A stretch of DNA of 64,000 nucleotides from NCBI GenBank assembly GCA_025175895.1, contig CM045996.1, positions 110,287,179 through 110,351,178 of the forward strand. The letters are read 5' to 3'. Made by a program: the position numbers and the translations under genes. This DNA is from Wurfbainia villosa. Its lineage: Eukaryota > Streptophyta > Magnoliopsida > Zingiberales > Zingiberaceae. Below are positions 1 to 11,279 of the stretch, in pieces; positions within the stretch are counted from its first letter, which is position 1, and every line of letters begins with the position of its first letter. The notes beneath the pieces were generated by a model. That model was given only the letters and a program-made list of their open reading frames with translations. It did no database searches and had not been told where the DNA came from.

Positions 1-564
1 GCTCCTCAAGGGGACATCATCATCCTAATATATAGGACACGATTTCCTCCTATAATCAACGACACACCATGTAAATAATATCATTTCCAACTTACCGAGC
101 CTATCGATTTACTCTATAAATCTCGTCCATTGGTAAATCAAAGAAATAAATATTAAGTACATGTGCTCGTTATTATATCGGAAATAAGAGCATGTACACC
201 ATAATATCTGAGGTTCGATTCAATTATGTAGTCAGCAATAAATTGAATCACCTCTAAGTCGATCCTGCTCAATACACACAAAGTGTACTAGTATAATTCT
301 ATGGTCAAGACAAACAAATACCAAATTACACTACAATCATTCCAATGGTTTGTCCAAAACCATCTCGGGTGTGAGCCTTTACTTATACTCTATAAGGAAC
401 TGATAACATGATCTCTCGTGTGACACTACACACTATGTTATCTACAATGTAATGTATCAGACAATATGCATAACCATAAATATGCAAACAATGATCATGT
501 GATTCTTATTTCAAAAATAAAGATGTTCATATAAAAGATAGATTTTTCAGTATACATCCTAATA
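1..564 (-). repeat. Copia LTR fragment J (U3 start), cut by the window edge
   Basis: This is the beginning of a copia LTR on the minus strand, of the same family as the LTRs of elements A, B, C and E. It matches their promoter-distal ends closely, for example 23640-24196 and 58990-59550. The terminus at 561-564 reads CCTAATA where relatives read CCCAACA. It lies about 20 bp upstream of the K TATA box, so it was inserted in the K LTR. GGTCC at 565-569 would be the right copy of its target duplication; the left copy is outside the window. The rest of the element lies to the left. Confidence 0.85.
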
Positions 565-1110
565 GGTCCCGAGTAGTCGACTAATATATAAAATTCAGCT
601 CAAGCAGCAGCTTTAAATGGAGCTCGTGGAGGAGAGATTTGGCAGCAGTTCTTTGGGAGTTTTTGGGGTGAATTGCTTGTGTAATTCAGGGTCTCCAAGG
701 CTACTCTTCAAGCAACCAAATGTAAGCAACCAAAAGCAAGCAATCAAAAGCTCTTGTAAAGTTGTTCTTTACTTGTATTGCAATTCATTATTGTATTTGC
801 TTGTATTCTTATTGTATTACTTTTGTAATCACTTGTACGAGGTTTCTCCACCTCCGGATTATTTTGAGAAGGAGTATTTGTGATTAGTGGTGCGTGTTTG
901 CATTGCTAGGGCTTTTAGAGCCCGATCCATGGAGTAGGAACCATTCGGTTCCGAACCACGTTATATCCTTGTGTTGTTATAGTGCTTGTGTGTATTTGTA
1001 TTGTATATTTTGTATTTTCGCTGCATTTAACAAGTCCTATAGCAAGCACACGATCAAGTTCCATCGACGATGCTATTCACCCCCCTCTAGCGGGCGCAAC
1101 ATTTCTAACA
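565..1110 (+). repeat. 3' part of the 5' LTR of base element K
   Basis: The segment ends in CTAACA immediately before a primer-binding-like site, so it is the end of a plus-strand LTR. A TATATAAAA box at 585-593 is followed by a leader containing CAAGCAACCAAA-type repeats. Near the end is the CACCCCCCTCTAG motif, which also occurs at the LTR ends of D1 (29150, 63035) and D4 (60297). The upstream part of the LTR is separated by insertion J and lies outside the window. Short reading frames on both strands here show no protein similarity and are not called as genes. Confidence 0.75.
585..593 (+). promoter_or_regulatory. TATA box of the K LTR
   Basis: TATATAAAA lies about 20 bp downstream of the J insertion point, so J probably separated the K promoter from its upstream enhancer region. 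Assignment is by motif and position only. Confidence 0.5.
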
Positions 1111-1112
1111 AT

Positions 1113-1126
1113 TTGTATCAGAGCCA
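1113..1126 (+). other. K primer-binding site, initiator tRNA-Met type
   Basis: TTGTATCAGAGCCA begins 2 bp after the LTR end. It differs by one base from TGGTATCAGAGCCA, the usual plant copia site complementary to the 3' end of initiator tRNA-Met. It fixes the LTR boundary and the plus orientation of K. Confidence 0.75.
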
Positions 1127-1177
1127 GTTTGCTCTTCACCAGCTTCACATCCGAGGGAGCAAGCTAGAGGGAAGAAG

Positions 1178-1982
1178 ATGGATTTCCAAGAAAGATTGGG
1201 TGACGACGTCAACATTCCACCATCCTTCGACCGCGAAGATTTCGTGTATTGGAAAGGTAGAATGATGCACTTTCTAATGTGTGATTTTGACAATTGGATT
1301 AGTGTCTTAGTAGGCTTCTACGCTCCAAAAGATAAAGAAGGAAGAAAAATCAAGAAGAAGAATTGGAGCCAAGACCAAGTCCGATATTACAACATCAATA
1401 ATAAGGTAATGAGCATATTGCTTAATGTAATTCCTAATGATATTTTGATCAAGATAGGAGATTGCAAAAATGGCAAGGAGATATGGAACAAATTGGAAAA
1501 ATTTTATGAAGAGCCTCACTCAATCCAAGAAGAAAAGGAAGAGGAGGAAGAGAGTTCATCCTCACAAGCAAGTGAGGATTCAAAAGTTGATAGGGAATCA
1601 ACATCCGAATCCTGATCGGAAGAGGAAGAAGAGGTGGAATTGGAAGAAGCCTCCACCTCTAGGATTGAGGGAGAGGAGATTAGACCTTCCACTCTGGAGC
1701 ATCAAGAAGAGCCTTCCACATCCGATCAAGATAAAGAAGCTCAAACTCTAGCACCTACCACCACTCTAGGTAACTCAAGCATGTCGATTTTAAATCAAAA
1801 TCATATAATTTGCTTTGAGTGTAGGAAATCCAGGAACTATAAGAGTAAGTGCCCGAAAAGAGTAAAGAAAACTCCTCCGACATCAAAAGTCAATGAAAAA
1901 GTCAAGGATGCCGGTGTCTCCACCAAGAAGAGCAAGGAGCATGTCATTTGCTTCAAATGCCATCAAAAGGGGAACTATAGGA
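1178..1982 (+). pseudogene. K gag, 5' part (UBN2-type), interrupted by D1
   Basis: The frame opens with ATG 52 bp after the primer site and encodes a copia-type Gag of the UBN2/DUF4219-like class (SFDREDFVYWKGRMMHFL near the start). A central acidic, serine-rich region follows, then two CCHC zinc knuckles. A TGA at 1613-1615 breaks the frame, which then continues without a shift. The first knuckle (CFECRKSRNYKSKC, near 1811) and the second (CFKCHQKGNYR, near 1951) both have Asn where His normally binds zinc. D1 enters directly after the Arg of knuckle 2. The same frame resumes exactly at 63074. Gag would form the nucleocapsid shell around the RNA. Confidence 0.8.
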
Positions 1983-2417
1983 TGTTAGGGCAATCAACCC
2001 ATATGATGTGATTTTGATGTGTGTGGCAAAGGGTTTAAGTTAGGATTGTATTGGATTTGATGTGTGCGTTGAAGTCATGCAGGACTTCATGGAGCATTAA
2101 CAAGTTTCACCTCTCATGACTCGGTCCTTGAGACGGCGAAAGATGCATTGCGAAAGTCATGCACTTGGTGCATCCGAGGGATCGTCGGATGAGGAGCATT
2201 GGAGTGAAGCCGGAGGAAGTAGACTTTAGGACAAGACGCGAAGGATGGCGCTGCGAAGCCGTGCGCTTGGCGCATCCGAGAGATGTGGTCAGACGAAGAC
2301 AACTTCGAAGGCGAGGGACTCCAAGGGAATGAGAGTGAGCGATTGTAACCTGGGATGAGGTAGCGCTTAGGTGAAACTTAGCCGATTGGCTAAGTGTCGG
2401 AAGGGATTTCTCGACAT

Positions 2418-2746
2418 CAGTCGACTGCCATGCCATGGCAGTCGACTGATCCAAGTCGACTGTTGACTCGACTGGTGTTCGAGTCTGGTCTGTGTCCCAT
2501 CAGTCGACTGATGAAACCATCAATCGACTGCTGATGGTAGACGTTGAATGGTTGCGAGGGTTTCGGGCACAGAATGTTGATAAGTCGAGTGCTCGCTTCT
2601 GCCACTCGACTGTTGGCTTCATCAGCCGAATGATGGGATGATCAGTCGATGGATGTGGGAGCTGTTGGATGAAATCCAACGTGGAAGAAACCGTTATAAG
2701 GCAACGACTACAGGAGCAGTCGACTGATCAATGTATCAGTCGACTG
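2418..2746. repeat. CAGTCGACTG palindrome cluster in the D1 5' LTR
   Basis: Five perfect copies of the self-complementary decamer CAGTCGACTG start at 2418, 2439, 2501, 2717 and 2737, with several one-mismatch copies between them. The first two are joined by CCATG-C-CATGG, so 2418-2448 is a 31-base near-perfect hairpin with a one-base loop. The cluster lies upstream of the TATA box, in U3. The same arrangement recurs in D3, D4 and the D1 3' LTR. Confidence 0.9.
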
Positions 2747-2779
2747 CTAGGTGCCCAACGGAAAGAATGAGCTCTTCTT

Positions 2780-2786
2780 TATAAGA
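2780..2786 (+). promoter_or_regulatory. TATA box of the D1 5' LTR
   Basis: TATAAGA follows the palindrome cluster by about 35 bp; the 3' LTR has TATAAGAA at 62657-62664 in the same context. It marks the probable U3/R region. Confidence 0.55.
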
Positions 2787-2882
2787 AGGGGCCATTGGAC
2801 ACTTGTGGAGGAAAATGGTTCATTGCTAAACATCTCCTAAGTGCCCAAAATGATTTTCCTCCTCTTCCTTGTGTTTATTTTT

Positions 2883-4705
2883 TGTTGGGATGTATACTGA
2901 AAAGTCTATCTTTTGTATGAACATCTTTATTTTGAAATAAGAATCACATGATCATTGTTTGCATATTTTTATGGTTATGCATATTGTCTAATACATTACA
3001 TTGTAGATAACATGGTGTGTGGTGTCACACGGGAGATCATGTTATCGGCTCCTTGTAAAGTATAAGTATAGGCTCACAACCGAGATGGCTTTGGACAAAC
3101 CATTGGTATGGTTGTAGTGTGATTTGGTATTGGTTTGTCTTGACCATAAAATCACACTAGTACACTTTGTGTGTATTGAGCAGGACCGACTTAGAGGTGA
3201 TTCGATTTACTCTTAATCCCGATATAATAACGGGCACATATACTTAGTATTCATTTCTTTGATTTACCAATGGGCGAGATTTATAGATTAAATTGATAGG
3301 CTCGGTAAGTTGGGAAATGATATTATTTATATGGTGTGCCATTGATTATAGGAGGAAACTGTGTCCTATATATTAGGATGATGATGTCCACTTGAGGAGC
3401 TCATAAGGTTCATCATATAAACCCTGCAAGTGGACTTGGTCCGGCATGATGAAAAGGTCGAGTGGTACTACTCATGGAGTTAGATGCTGATTAATTAATG
3501 GTCAGTAAATTAATTAATCGACGGACATTAGAGATCTTAAACACGGGGAGAAAATGTACATATAATATATGGAGCCCATATTAACTTATGGGGGTTGGTG
3601 AGGTAGATCAATGATAATCCTTTAGTGGATTGGATTATCATTAATGGATCAGACTTGTTGTGGGCTTGATCCATTGGGTGGCCAAGATCCAACTCCTCCT
3701 CATGGTCCCTATTGTAGCCTATTAATACCTCATGAAGCCTAGATCCAATGGATGGAAACAAAACTCTAGATCCAAAGGTAGAGATTAAATCTCTAGATCT
3801 GACGGTTGAGATTAAATCTCTAGATCCGACGGTTGAGATTAAATCCCTAGAACCAATGGTGGAGATTAAAACAAGGCTTATCCCTAAACTCTATAAAAGG
3901 AGGCTTTAGGGTTGGCGTGGAGAGCAATAGGCAAGGGGAGAGGCTAGGGTTTTGGGCGGCAAGGAGAATAGGGGTTGGCGGCACCAAATAAGGAAACTAT
4001 TTCCTTATCTTCTTCTTCCTCAAGCTTGCCGGCGCCCATACAACCCCTTCCACACTTTGGCCGGCATCCAAACTCCCTCAATCTCTTCTCCTTGGCCGGT
4101 GGAACCAAGGCTTAGGGTCCTCCCTTGGAGCTTTGGTCGGCATTCATCTTTTCTCCCTTCTCCTTGTTGGCCGGCGGCAAGCAACTTGCTTGTTGCTTGT
4201 TGGTTGGCTAAAGGAAGAAGAAGAGTCTTGTTTCTATTCTTCCTCTTGCTCGTAACGAGCAAGGAAGGAAGGTTGGTGATCTAGGAGCTTCAACTTTTGG
4301 TAGATCGTCGCCCACACGACGTCCAAAAGGAGGAAGGTCATACAATAGAAGATCGAGAGGTATATCGATTCTCTATTTTCATTTGTTACATGTTTATATT
4401 TGCTTTTCAATTATATGCATGATATATATTCTGTTTTGTGGCTAAATATACTTGGACCCTGAACATAAATACAAAAGTCGGCGATCCGTACATCGTCTAT
4501 TCCGCGGCTATTCGTAGAATAAAGGTTGGTCGCTTGAACAACAAGTTTGTTCAAGTGATTACTCTAATCGAATAGCATGACGATGAGACGATTGCTTGGG
4601 CAATCCCTCTTGTCAAGGATAATTTTTTTTATCCGGGGACGTAGAAGGGATCGCCATCAACAAGCGACCGAGTTGAAGTGGGAAGCGAAGTTTCCCCTCC
4701 CTACA
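2883..4705 (+). repeat. A 5' LTR
   Basis: It runs from TGTTGGGATG to CCCTACA, 1823 bp against 1845 bp for the 3' LTR at 27023-28867. U3 contains a GACGGTT repeat at 3779-3857 followed by the TATA box. Downstream is a CT-rich leader with several GGCCGGC-type motifs (4050-4180). A reading frame at 3952-4284 recurs in the 3' LTR but has no recognised protein similarity. Confidence 0.93.
3892..3899 (+). promoter_or_regulatory. TATA box of the A 5' LTR
   Basis: TATAAAAG is preceded by short repeats with the core GATCCGACGGTTGAGAT. The same TATA context occurs in the 3' LTR near 28076 and in the other copia LTRs, so it is the likely retrotransposon promoter. Confidence 0.65.
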
Positions 4706-4707
4706 AG

Positions 4708-4721
4708 TGGTATCAAAGCCA
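4708..4721 (+). other. A primer-binding site
   Basis: TGGTATCAAAGCCA starts 2 bp after the LTR end, one mismatch from the initiator tRNA-Met complement. It confirms plus orientation. Confidence 0.85.
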
Positions 4722-5770
4722 CAGTTTCCGGTTTTGTGTGTTTAGGATTCAATTACTCTTATGCATTTTTCATATATTATATGTGTCGGATAATAGTAGG
4801 ATATGCGTAGGTTAACTCTTTGGTTGCAAGCATAAGATCCGACTATTATGGCCATATGTGTGTATGTGATTGTATGTGTGTAATAGTATATTTTGTTGAA
4901 TCCTCGGGGTTGACGAGGCTAGTATTTAATTTTTTGTAAATTAGATACGGCATTTGTTTAGCCACTCTTTTTATTTTAGTTTACTTTCGATCTAGATTTC
5001 GTGTACACTCCCTCGTGGAGTATAGGATCGATGGATGTAAATTAAAATAGTTTTTTTTGTCTCGGCTCGGATATCCGGATGGCTCGTACATGGCGTAGGA
5101 GGAGCGGACGAGATGGCGATGCGACGGGAGACATATTGAAGACAAAAGCCATAATAGTTGGAAAATAATTTATTTTTCATATTTATTGCTTATTGTTTGA
5201 TATGCATGTCGTAGGCTAGAAAATTCCTCAATTTCAAATTACTAAGTGGAAGAGAGATATTTTTATAAATTCCCACGGCCTCCATTACGATTTAACAAAT
5301 GATGCAAACAAACTTACGCGTCGGCTCTGAGTGCCCTCCTCCCCATCGGATGAGTTTGTTTGAGGATCACAAGGTCAAATATGGTTATAGGGAATTATTA
5401 AGGAGTGTGTGTACTTCCCCATCGGAAGGCACATAACCCGAGATAATTATCTTGGTACCAAGTAATGGTGAACACTTAGATCATAATATAAGTATCCTCC
5501 CCATCAGAGTCACTACTTTTATTTGTAGGGCCAAAGAGGAACCAACTATTAATTTTACTTGTCAAAAAGTTAGGTTGATAATATAGTAAAATTAATGGGT
5601 AAAACCTCCTCTTACAAATGTAGAATTCGTATACGTCCACACTATCGTGGCATACGATATTCTCGGTGTTTTGAGGTGTTGGTTGATTTTAAAATTTTAT
5701 TGTTTGAGGAATCAATAATTTTTTGAAATCTAATGTTTTGATCTATGTGATTCTGAGGTTTTCTTTCAAA
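4722..5770 (+). other. A untranslated leader
   Basis: About 1.05 kb lies between primer site and gag start. No credible gene is seen. The sequence is conserved with the leaders of B (9919-10962), C and E, so it is a real part of the element and probably holds packaging and dimerisation signals. That last point is inference. Confidence 0.7.
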
Positions 5771-6540
5771 ATGACTTTCAACCCGCTTGTTGTGATACTG
5801 AAAGAGAATAAACTTATTGGACCCAACTATGTTGATTGGAAGAGGAATCTTGACATTGTCTTGACTGCTGAGGAATACAAATATGTACTCCTCGAAGAGT
5901 TCCCTCCTAAGCCTGCAGATGATTCTGGGGAAAAGGAGAGAGAGAGTTATAAGAAGTGGATAAAGGCCGATGAGATGGCGCGGTGTTACATTTTGGCATC
6001 TATGTCAAATATACTGCAACATCAGCATCAAGCCATGCCCACTGCTTATGACATGATGCTCAATCTCAAAGAGCTTTTGGACACGATCGGTGCAAGCGAG
6101 GAAGCCATGAGGAACTTGATGGCGACCACCATGATCAAGGAACACAGTAAGGGAAAGTGTTCTCAGATGATGGCTCATTTGAATGAGCTGGAAGTCCTGA
6201 GCCGAGATCGATGGGGAAACCTGTGTCGATATCATTCTCCACTCTACCTAGGAGTTTTGAGCAGACCGAACTACAACATGAACAAGAGGTTGTATTCATC
6301 GGAGCTTCCGGCTGTAACTCCAGCGCAGAGGGGCTATTTCGTGAGTGCTCAGGCACATGCCATGGTGACCCAAAAGGTTTCTACTTCTAATACGAAAGGC
6401 AAGAAGAAGAAGAAACAAACAGGGGCGAAGGCGGTGGGAGGAACTCAGGGAGTAGTGAAGAAGCCGTAAGGCAAGTGCTTCACTTGTAAGTAGACTGGAC
6501 ACTAGAAGAAGGACTGCCCCAACTGCAAGCAGAACAAAGG
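5771..6540 (+). pseudogene. A gag (capsid and zinc knuckle), broken
   Basis: The start is taken as the ATG at 5771 (MTFNPLVVILKENKL), not the in-frame ATG at 5723, because B and C also begin at this Met (MTF/MAFNPL). The protein is a copia Gag with the motif PNYVDWKRNLDIVLT, a capsid core and a Lys-rich tail. TAA at 6467-6469 cuts it. The zinc knuckle that follows (CFTCK...) has TAG at 6491-6493 and again at 6503-6505; both stops are also present in E. The central part near 6200-6300 also differs from E in frame. It would have coated the RNA in the particle. Confidence 0.85.
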
Positions 6541-7773
6541 TATATCTTTTTGTCTAGTCATTGAAATATGTTTAGCGATGTTATCTACCTGACTGTGTGT
6601 AGATATGGAGCCACTGATCATGTCCGCAATACTTCAGGGTTCCAGAAACCGCAGACGACCCGAGGGAGAGATTACTGTTACTTGGGCGATACCACGAAGG
6701 TGGCGGTTGTTGCAGTGGGAGACGTTCATTTATCTTTTGAGAAAAATAAAGTTTTGGTTCATAAGAATTGCCTTTATGTACCTTTATTTAGAAAGAATTT
6801 AATTTCAATTTCTAAATTGTTTATGGATGAATATTCTATTTCTTTTAATGACAGAGTTGTTATAAAAAGGAATAGGGACATTATCTGTTCAGGTGCATTG
6901 ATAGGAAATCTATACACACTTGAACCAAAACCTACCACGATGTAAATTGAAGTTAATAACTCATCTTCTAACTCCAATAAGAGAAAAGAACCTTCGAAGA
7001 TGAACCAAACATATCTTTGGCATCTTAGGCTTGGTCATATTAACCTAAGCAAAATTCAAAGGTTGATAGCTGATGGACCTTTGGGATCATTAGTGGTGGA
7101 GGATTTCCCAACCTGCGAATCTTGCTTGGAGGGTAAAATGACCAAAAGGCCTTTTAAGGGCAAGGGGTATAGAGCCAAAGATGTGTTAGAATTGGTTCAT
7201 TCTGATTTGTGTGGTCCTATGTCTATCCAGGATAGAGGTGGTTTTGAGTATTTCGTCTCTTTTATAGACGATTATTCGAGATATGGATACATTTACTTGA
7301 TGCGCCGCAAGTCTGAATGCTTTGACAAGTTCAAAGAATTCAAGGCTGATGTGGAGAAACGTCAAGGTAAAAGTATCAAGACACTACGATCTGATCGTAA
7401 TGGTGAGTACCTCTTGGGAGAGTTTAGGAATTACTTATCAGAGGCTGGGATTCAATCCCAATTATCTGCACCTAGCAAACCCCAGCAAAATGGTGTAGTA
7501 GAGCGAAGGAATAGGACTCTTATAAATATGGTTAGATCGATGATGAGTTATTCTGAGTTGCCAGATTCGTTCTAGGGATATGCTCTAGATATGGCGGTGT
7601 ACATTCTGAACTTGGTTCCATCTAAATCAGTGTCTTCCACTCCCACAGAATTGTGGACTGGGCAAAAGCCTAGTCTAATACATATTAGGATATGGGGGAG
7701 CCCAGCACATGTGCTGAAGGCAGATGTTGGTAAGATGGAACCTCGTACAGAAGTATGAATGTTCGTTGGCTAT
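6541..7773 (+). pseudogene. A pol, 5' part: protease remnant and integrase core
   Basis: The protease active-site region near 6600-6615 is frame-shifted (DTG lost), but the flanking LYVPLFRKNLISISKLF is clear. GAG-pre-integrase follows from 7000 (HLRLGHINLS...CESCLEGK, the HHCC zinc finger). The integrase core shows Asp in HSDLCGPM, Asp in LRSDRNGEY and Glu in VVERRNRT. Stops are TAA at 6943-6945, TAG at 7573-7575 (normally Trp) and TGA near 7758. Element B then interrupts at GCTAT (7769-7773). The first and third integrase residues are intact, but the gene cannot give a full product. Confidence 0.88.
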
Positions 7774-9902
7774 TGTAGGGATGTATACTGAAAAGTCAAT
7801 CTTTTATATGAACATCTTTATTTTAAAATAAGAATCACATGATCATTGTTTGCATATTTATATGATTATGCAAAATTGTCTAATACATTACATTGTAGAT
7901 AACATGGTGTGTGGGGTCACACGAGAGATCATGTTATCGGCTTCTTGTAAAGTATAAGTAAAGGCTTACAACCGAGATGGCTTTGGACAAACCATCGGAA
8001 TGGTTGTAGTGTGATTTGGTATTGGTTTGTCTTGACCATAGAATCACACTAGTGCACTTTGTGTGTATTGAGCAGGACCAACTTAGAGGTGATTCGATTT
8101 ATTGCTGACTACATAATCGAATCGGACCTCAGATATTATATTGTACATACTCTTAATCCCGATATAATAACGGGCACATATACTTAGTACTCATCTCTTT
8201 GATTTACCAATGGGTGAGATTTATAGATTAAATCGATAGGCTCGGTAAGTTGGGAGATGTTATTATTTATATGGTGTGCCATTGATTATAGGAGGAAATT
8301 GTGTCCTATATATATTGATGATGAAGTCCACTTGAGGAGATCATAAGGTTCATCATGTAAACCCTGCAGGTGGACTTGGTCCGGCATGATGAAAAGGTTG
8401 AGTGGTACTACTCAAGGAGTTAGATGTTGATTAATTAATGGTCAGTAAATTAATTAATCGACGGACATTCGAGATCTTAAACACAGGGAGAAAATGTACA
8501 AATAATATATGGAACCCATATTTTCATATGGGGGTTGGTGAGGTAGATCAATGATGATCCTTTAGTGGATTGGATCATCATTAGTGGATCAGACTTTATG
8601 TGGGCTTGATCCATGGGTGGCCAAGATCCAACTCCTCCTCATGGTCCCTAATGTAGCCTATTAACACCTCATGAAGCTTAGATCCAATGGATGAAAACAA
8701 AACTCGAGATCCAAAGGTAGAGATTAAATCTCTAGATCCGACGGTTGAGATTAAATCTCTAGATCCGACGGTTGAGATTAAATACCGAGAACCAATGGAG
8801 GAGATTAAATCTTTGAGCCCAACTCTATAAATATATATCATGAAGTGGGCGGCAAGAATAGCATGGCTTAAGGGTATTAGGGTTTGATTCCTTTGGAGGT
8901 TAGGAATCCTAGTTGGTTTAGGATTAGGTTTGGGTGGCTAGGGTTTTGGGAGCTATGGGTGGGCAACTCAAGGAGGTGTTTCTTCTTCTTCCTAAGGTTT
9001 TGTTCCTCCCATCTTCCCTTTACCTTGGCTTGTGATCATCCTAATCTTCTTCCCCACTTCCATGGCCGGCCATAAGGAGAGCTAGGATTAGGGTTTGGAG
9101 GCTTAGGGTTTAGGAGGCTTGGGTGGCACCAAATAAGGAAGTAGTTTGTTTTCTTCTTCCTATCCTTTAGTGGTCGGCGCCCACAGCCCTATCCCAGCCC
9201 TTGGCCGGCATCCAAAGACCCCTTCTCCTTCTCCTTAGGTGGTGGAAACAAGATATTGGGCTTTCCTTTGATGTCTTGGCCGGTTTCCACCATTATCTCT
9301 TTCTCCTTGTTGGCCGGCGGCAAGCATTCTCCTTGTTGCTTGTTGGTTGGCCATAGGAAGGAGAAGAGCTTTGTTTCTATTCTTCCTCTTTCTTTGGAAG
9401 AGCAAGGAAGGAAGATTTGCGTTCTAGGAGCTTCGACTTTTGGTAGATCGTCGCCCACACAACGTCTGAAAGGAGGAAGGTCATACATTAGAAGATCGAG
9501 AGGTATATCGATTCTCTAATTTTTATATGTTACATGTTTGTATTTGTTTTTCAATTATGAGCATGATATAAATCTGTATATGGCTAAATAATACTTGGAT
9601 CCCGAGCATAAACACAAAAACCGGCAATCCGGACATCATCTATTCCGCGGCTACTCGTAGAATAGAGGATGGTCGCTTGAACAACTAGTTTGTTCAAGTG
9701 ACCTCTCTAAACGAATAGCACGAAGATGATTTAGTTGTTTGGGCAATCCCTTTTGTCTAGGATTAAATTTTTTAATCTGGGGACATCGATGGGATCGCCA
9801 TGAACAAGCTACCGAGGTGAAGTGGGAAGTGAAGCTTCCCCTCACGGACTCGATAAGCTAAACCCTACAATTAGTGGGAGTGCTTCTGGGCAAAACCCTT
9901 CA
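7774..9902 (+). repeat. B 5' LTR
   Basis: TGTAGGGATG to CCCTTCA, 2129 bp. It carries two copies of a 27-bp GATCCGACGGTTG-containing repeat (8715-8775) upstream of TATAAATA at 8826-8833. A CT-rich leader with GGCCGGC motifs (9060-9320) follows, then the R/U5 segment shared with A. Short reading frames inside are not called. Confidence 0.92.
8826..8833 (+). promoter_or_regulatory. TATA box of the B 5' LTR
   Basis: TATAAATA lies at the position equivalent to the A and C boxes, directly downstream of the GACGGTTG repeats. Confidence 0.6.
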
Positions 9903-9904
9903 AT

Positions 9905-9918
9905 TGGTATCAGAGCCA
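9905..9918 (+). other. B primer-binding site
   Basis: TGGTATCAGAGCCA matches the initiator tRNA-Met complement fully and begins 2 bp after the LTR. Confidence 0.9.
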
Positions 9919-10962
9919 AGGTTTCCGATTTTGTGTGTTTAGGATTAGGTTAATTTTTATGCACTTTTTCATATATTATATGTGCCGGATAATAGTAGGA
10001 TATGCGTAGTTTAACTCTTTGGTTGCAGGCATAAGATCCGACTCTTATGGCCATATGTGTGTATGTGATTGTATGTGTGTAAATATTTATTTTGTTGAAT
10101 CCATGGGGTTGACGAGGCTAGTATTTAGTTTTTGTAAATTAGATACGACATTATTTAGCCACTCTTTATTTTATTTTACTTTCGATCTAGATTTCATGTA
10201 CACTCCCTCGTGGAGTATAGGATCGATGGATGTAAATTAAAATAGGTTTTAGTCTCAGCTCGGATCTCCGGATGGCTCGTACATGGCGTAGGAGGAGCGG
10301 ACGAGATGGCGATGTGACGGGAGACATATTGAAGACAAAAGCCATAATAGTTGGAAAATAATTTATTTTTCATATTTATTGCTTTTTGTTTGATATGCAT
10401 GTCGTAGGCTAGGAAAATTTCTCAATTTCAAATTACTAAGTGGGAGAGGGAAATTTTTATAAATTCCCACGACCTCCATTACGATTTGACATGTGATGCA
10501 AGCAATCTTGCGCGTCGGCTCTGAGTGCCTTCCTCCCTGTCGGATGAGTTTGTTTGCGGATCACAAGGTCAAATATGATTATAGGGAATTATCAAGGAGC
10601 GTGTGTACTTCCCCATCGTAAGGCACATAACCCGAGATAATTAACTTGGTACCAAGTAATGGTGAACACTTAGATACAAATATAAGTATCCTCCCCATCG
10701 GAGTCACTGCTTTTATTTGTAGGGCCAAAGAGAAACCAACTATTAATTTTACTTATCAAAAAGTTAGGTTGACAAGATAGTAAAATTAATGGGTAAAACC
10801 TCCTCTTACAAATATAGAATTCGTATACATCCACACTATCGTGGCATATGATATTCTCGGTGTTTTGAGGTGTTGGTTGATTTTGAAATTTTAATGTTTG
10901 AGGAATCAATAATTTTTTGAAATCTACGGTAATGATCTATGTGATTCTTAGGATTTTCAAAA
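9919..10962 (+). other. B untranslated leader
   Basis: About 1 kb collinear with the A leader; no credible coding sequence. Confidence 0.7.
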
Positions 10963-11271
10963 ATGACTTTCAGTCCACTTACTATGATACTTAAGGAAAT
11001 AAACTTACTGTACCCAAATAATGTTGATTGGAAAAGAATCAAGATATTGTCTTATCTTCTAAGGAGTACAAGTATGCACTCTTCGAAGAGTGTCCTCAAG
11101 CCATGGTTGCTCAAAAAGGTTTCTACTTCTAAGCCAAAAGGCAAGAAGAAGGAGAAACAAGGTGGAGCAAAGGTGGTGGGAGGATCTCAGGGAGGAGTGA
11201 AGAAGCCGAAAGGCAAGTACTTCACTTGCAAGCAGGATGGACATTGGAAGGACTATCCCAATCCGAAATAG
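10963..11271 (+). pseudogene. B gag remnant with capsid deletion
   Basis: The frame starts MTFSPLTMILKEINLLYPNN like the other Gags, then jumps near 11095 from the N-terminal region to the Lys-rich tail (KKVSTSKPKGKKKEK). Compared with A about 460 bp of capsid core are missing. The zinc knuckle (CFTCKQDGHWKDY-type) has Tyr in place of the first Cys and another Tyr in place of the last. A TAG near 11269 ends the frame. C has lost a similar region with different breakpoints. The product could not form a normal capsid. Confidence 0.82.
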
Positions 11272-11279
11272 AACAAAGG

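Larger units (their letters stand above)
1983..2882 (+). repeat. D1 5' LTR, first part
   Basis: It matches the first 900 or so bases of the 3' LTR at 61888, including the GATGTGTGTGGCAAAGGG start, the CAGTCGACTG palindrome cluster (2418-2746) and a TATAAGA box (2780-2786). It is cut at a T run by element A. The break falls in the same place as the unbroken GTTTATTTTCATC in the 3' LTR near 62750. Confidence 0.9.

Noticed and set aside
894..1265. Overlapping frames in the K LTR end and leader
   Set aside because: They cross the LTR end and primer site, overlap the gag start in another frame and resemble no protein.
2107..2454. Frames on the minus strand in D LTRs (also 30643-30882, 62030-62302)
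   Set aside because: They recur with the LTR copies and shift between them; no domain is visible.
3952..4284. 110-codon frame in the A LTR leader, repeated at 28101-28445
   Set aside because: It recurs only because the LTR is duplicated. It is CT-rich, is not kept in B, C or E, and has no known domain.
9905..9918. tRNA gene at TGGTATCAGAGCCA sites
   Set aside because: Only the 14-base primer match is present, next to LTR ends; no cloverleaf.
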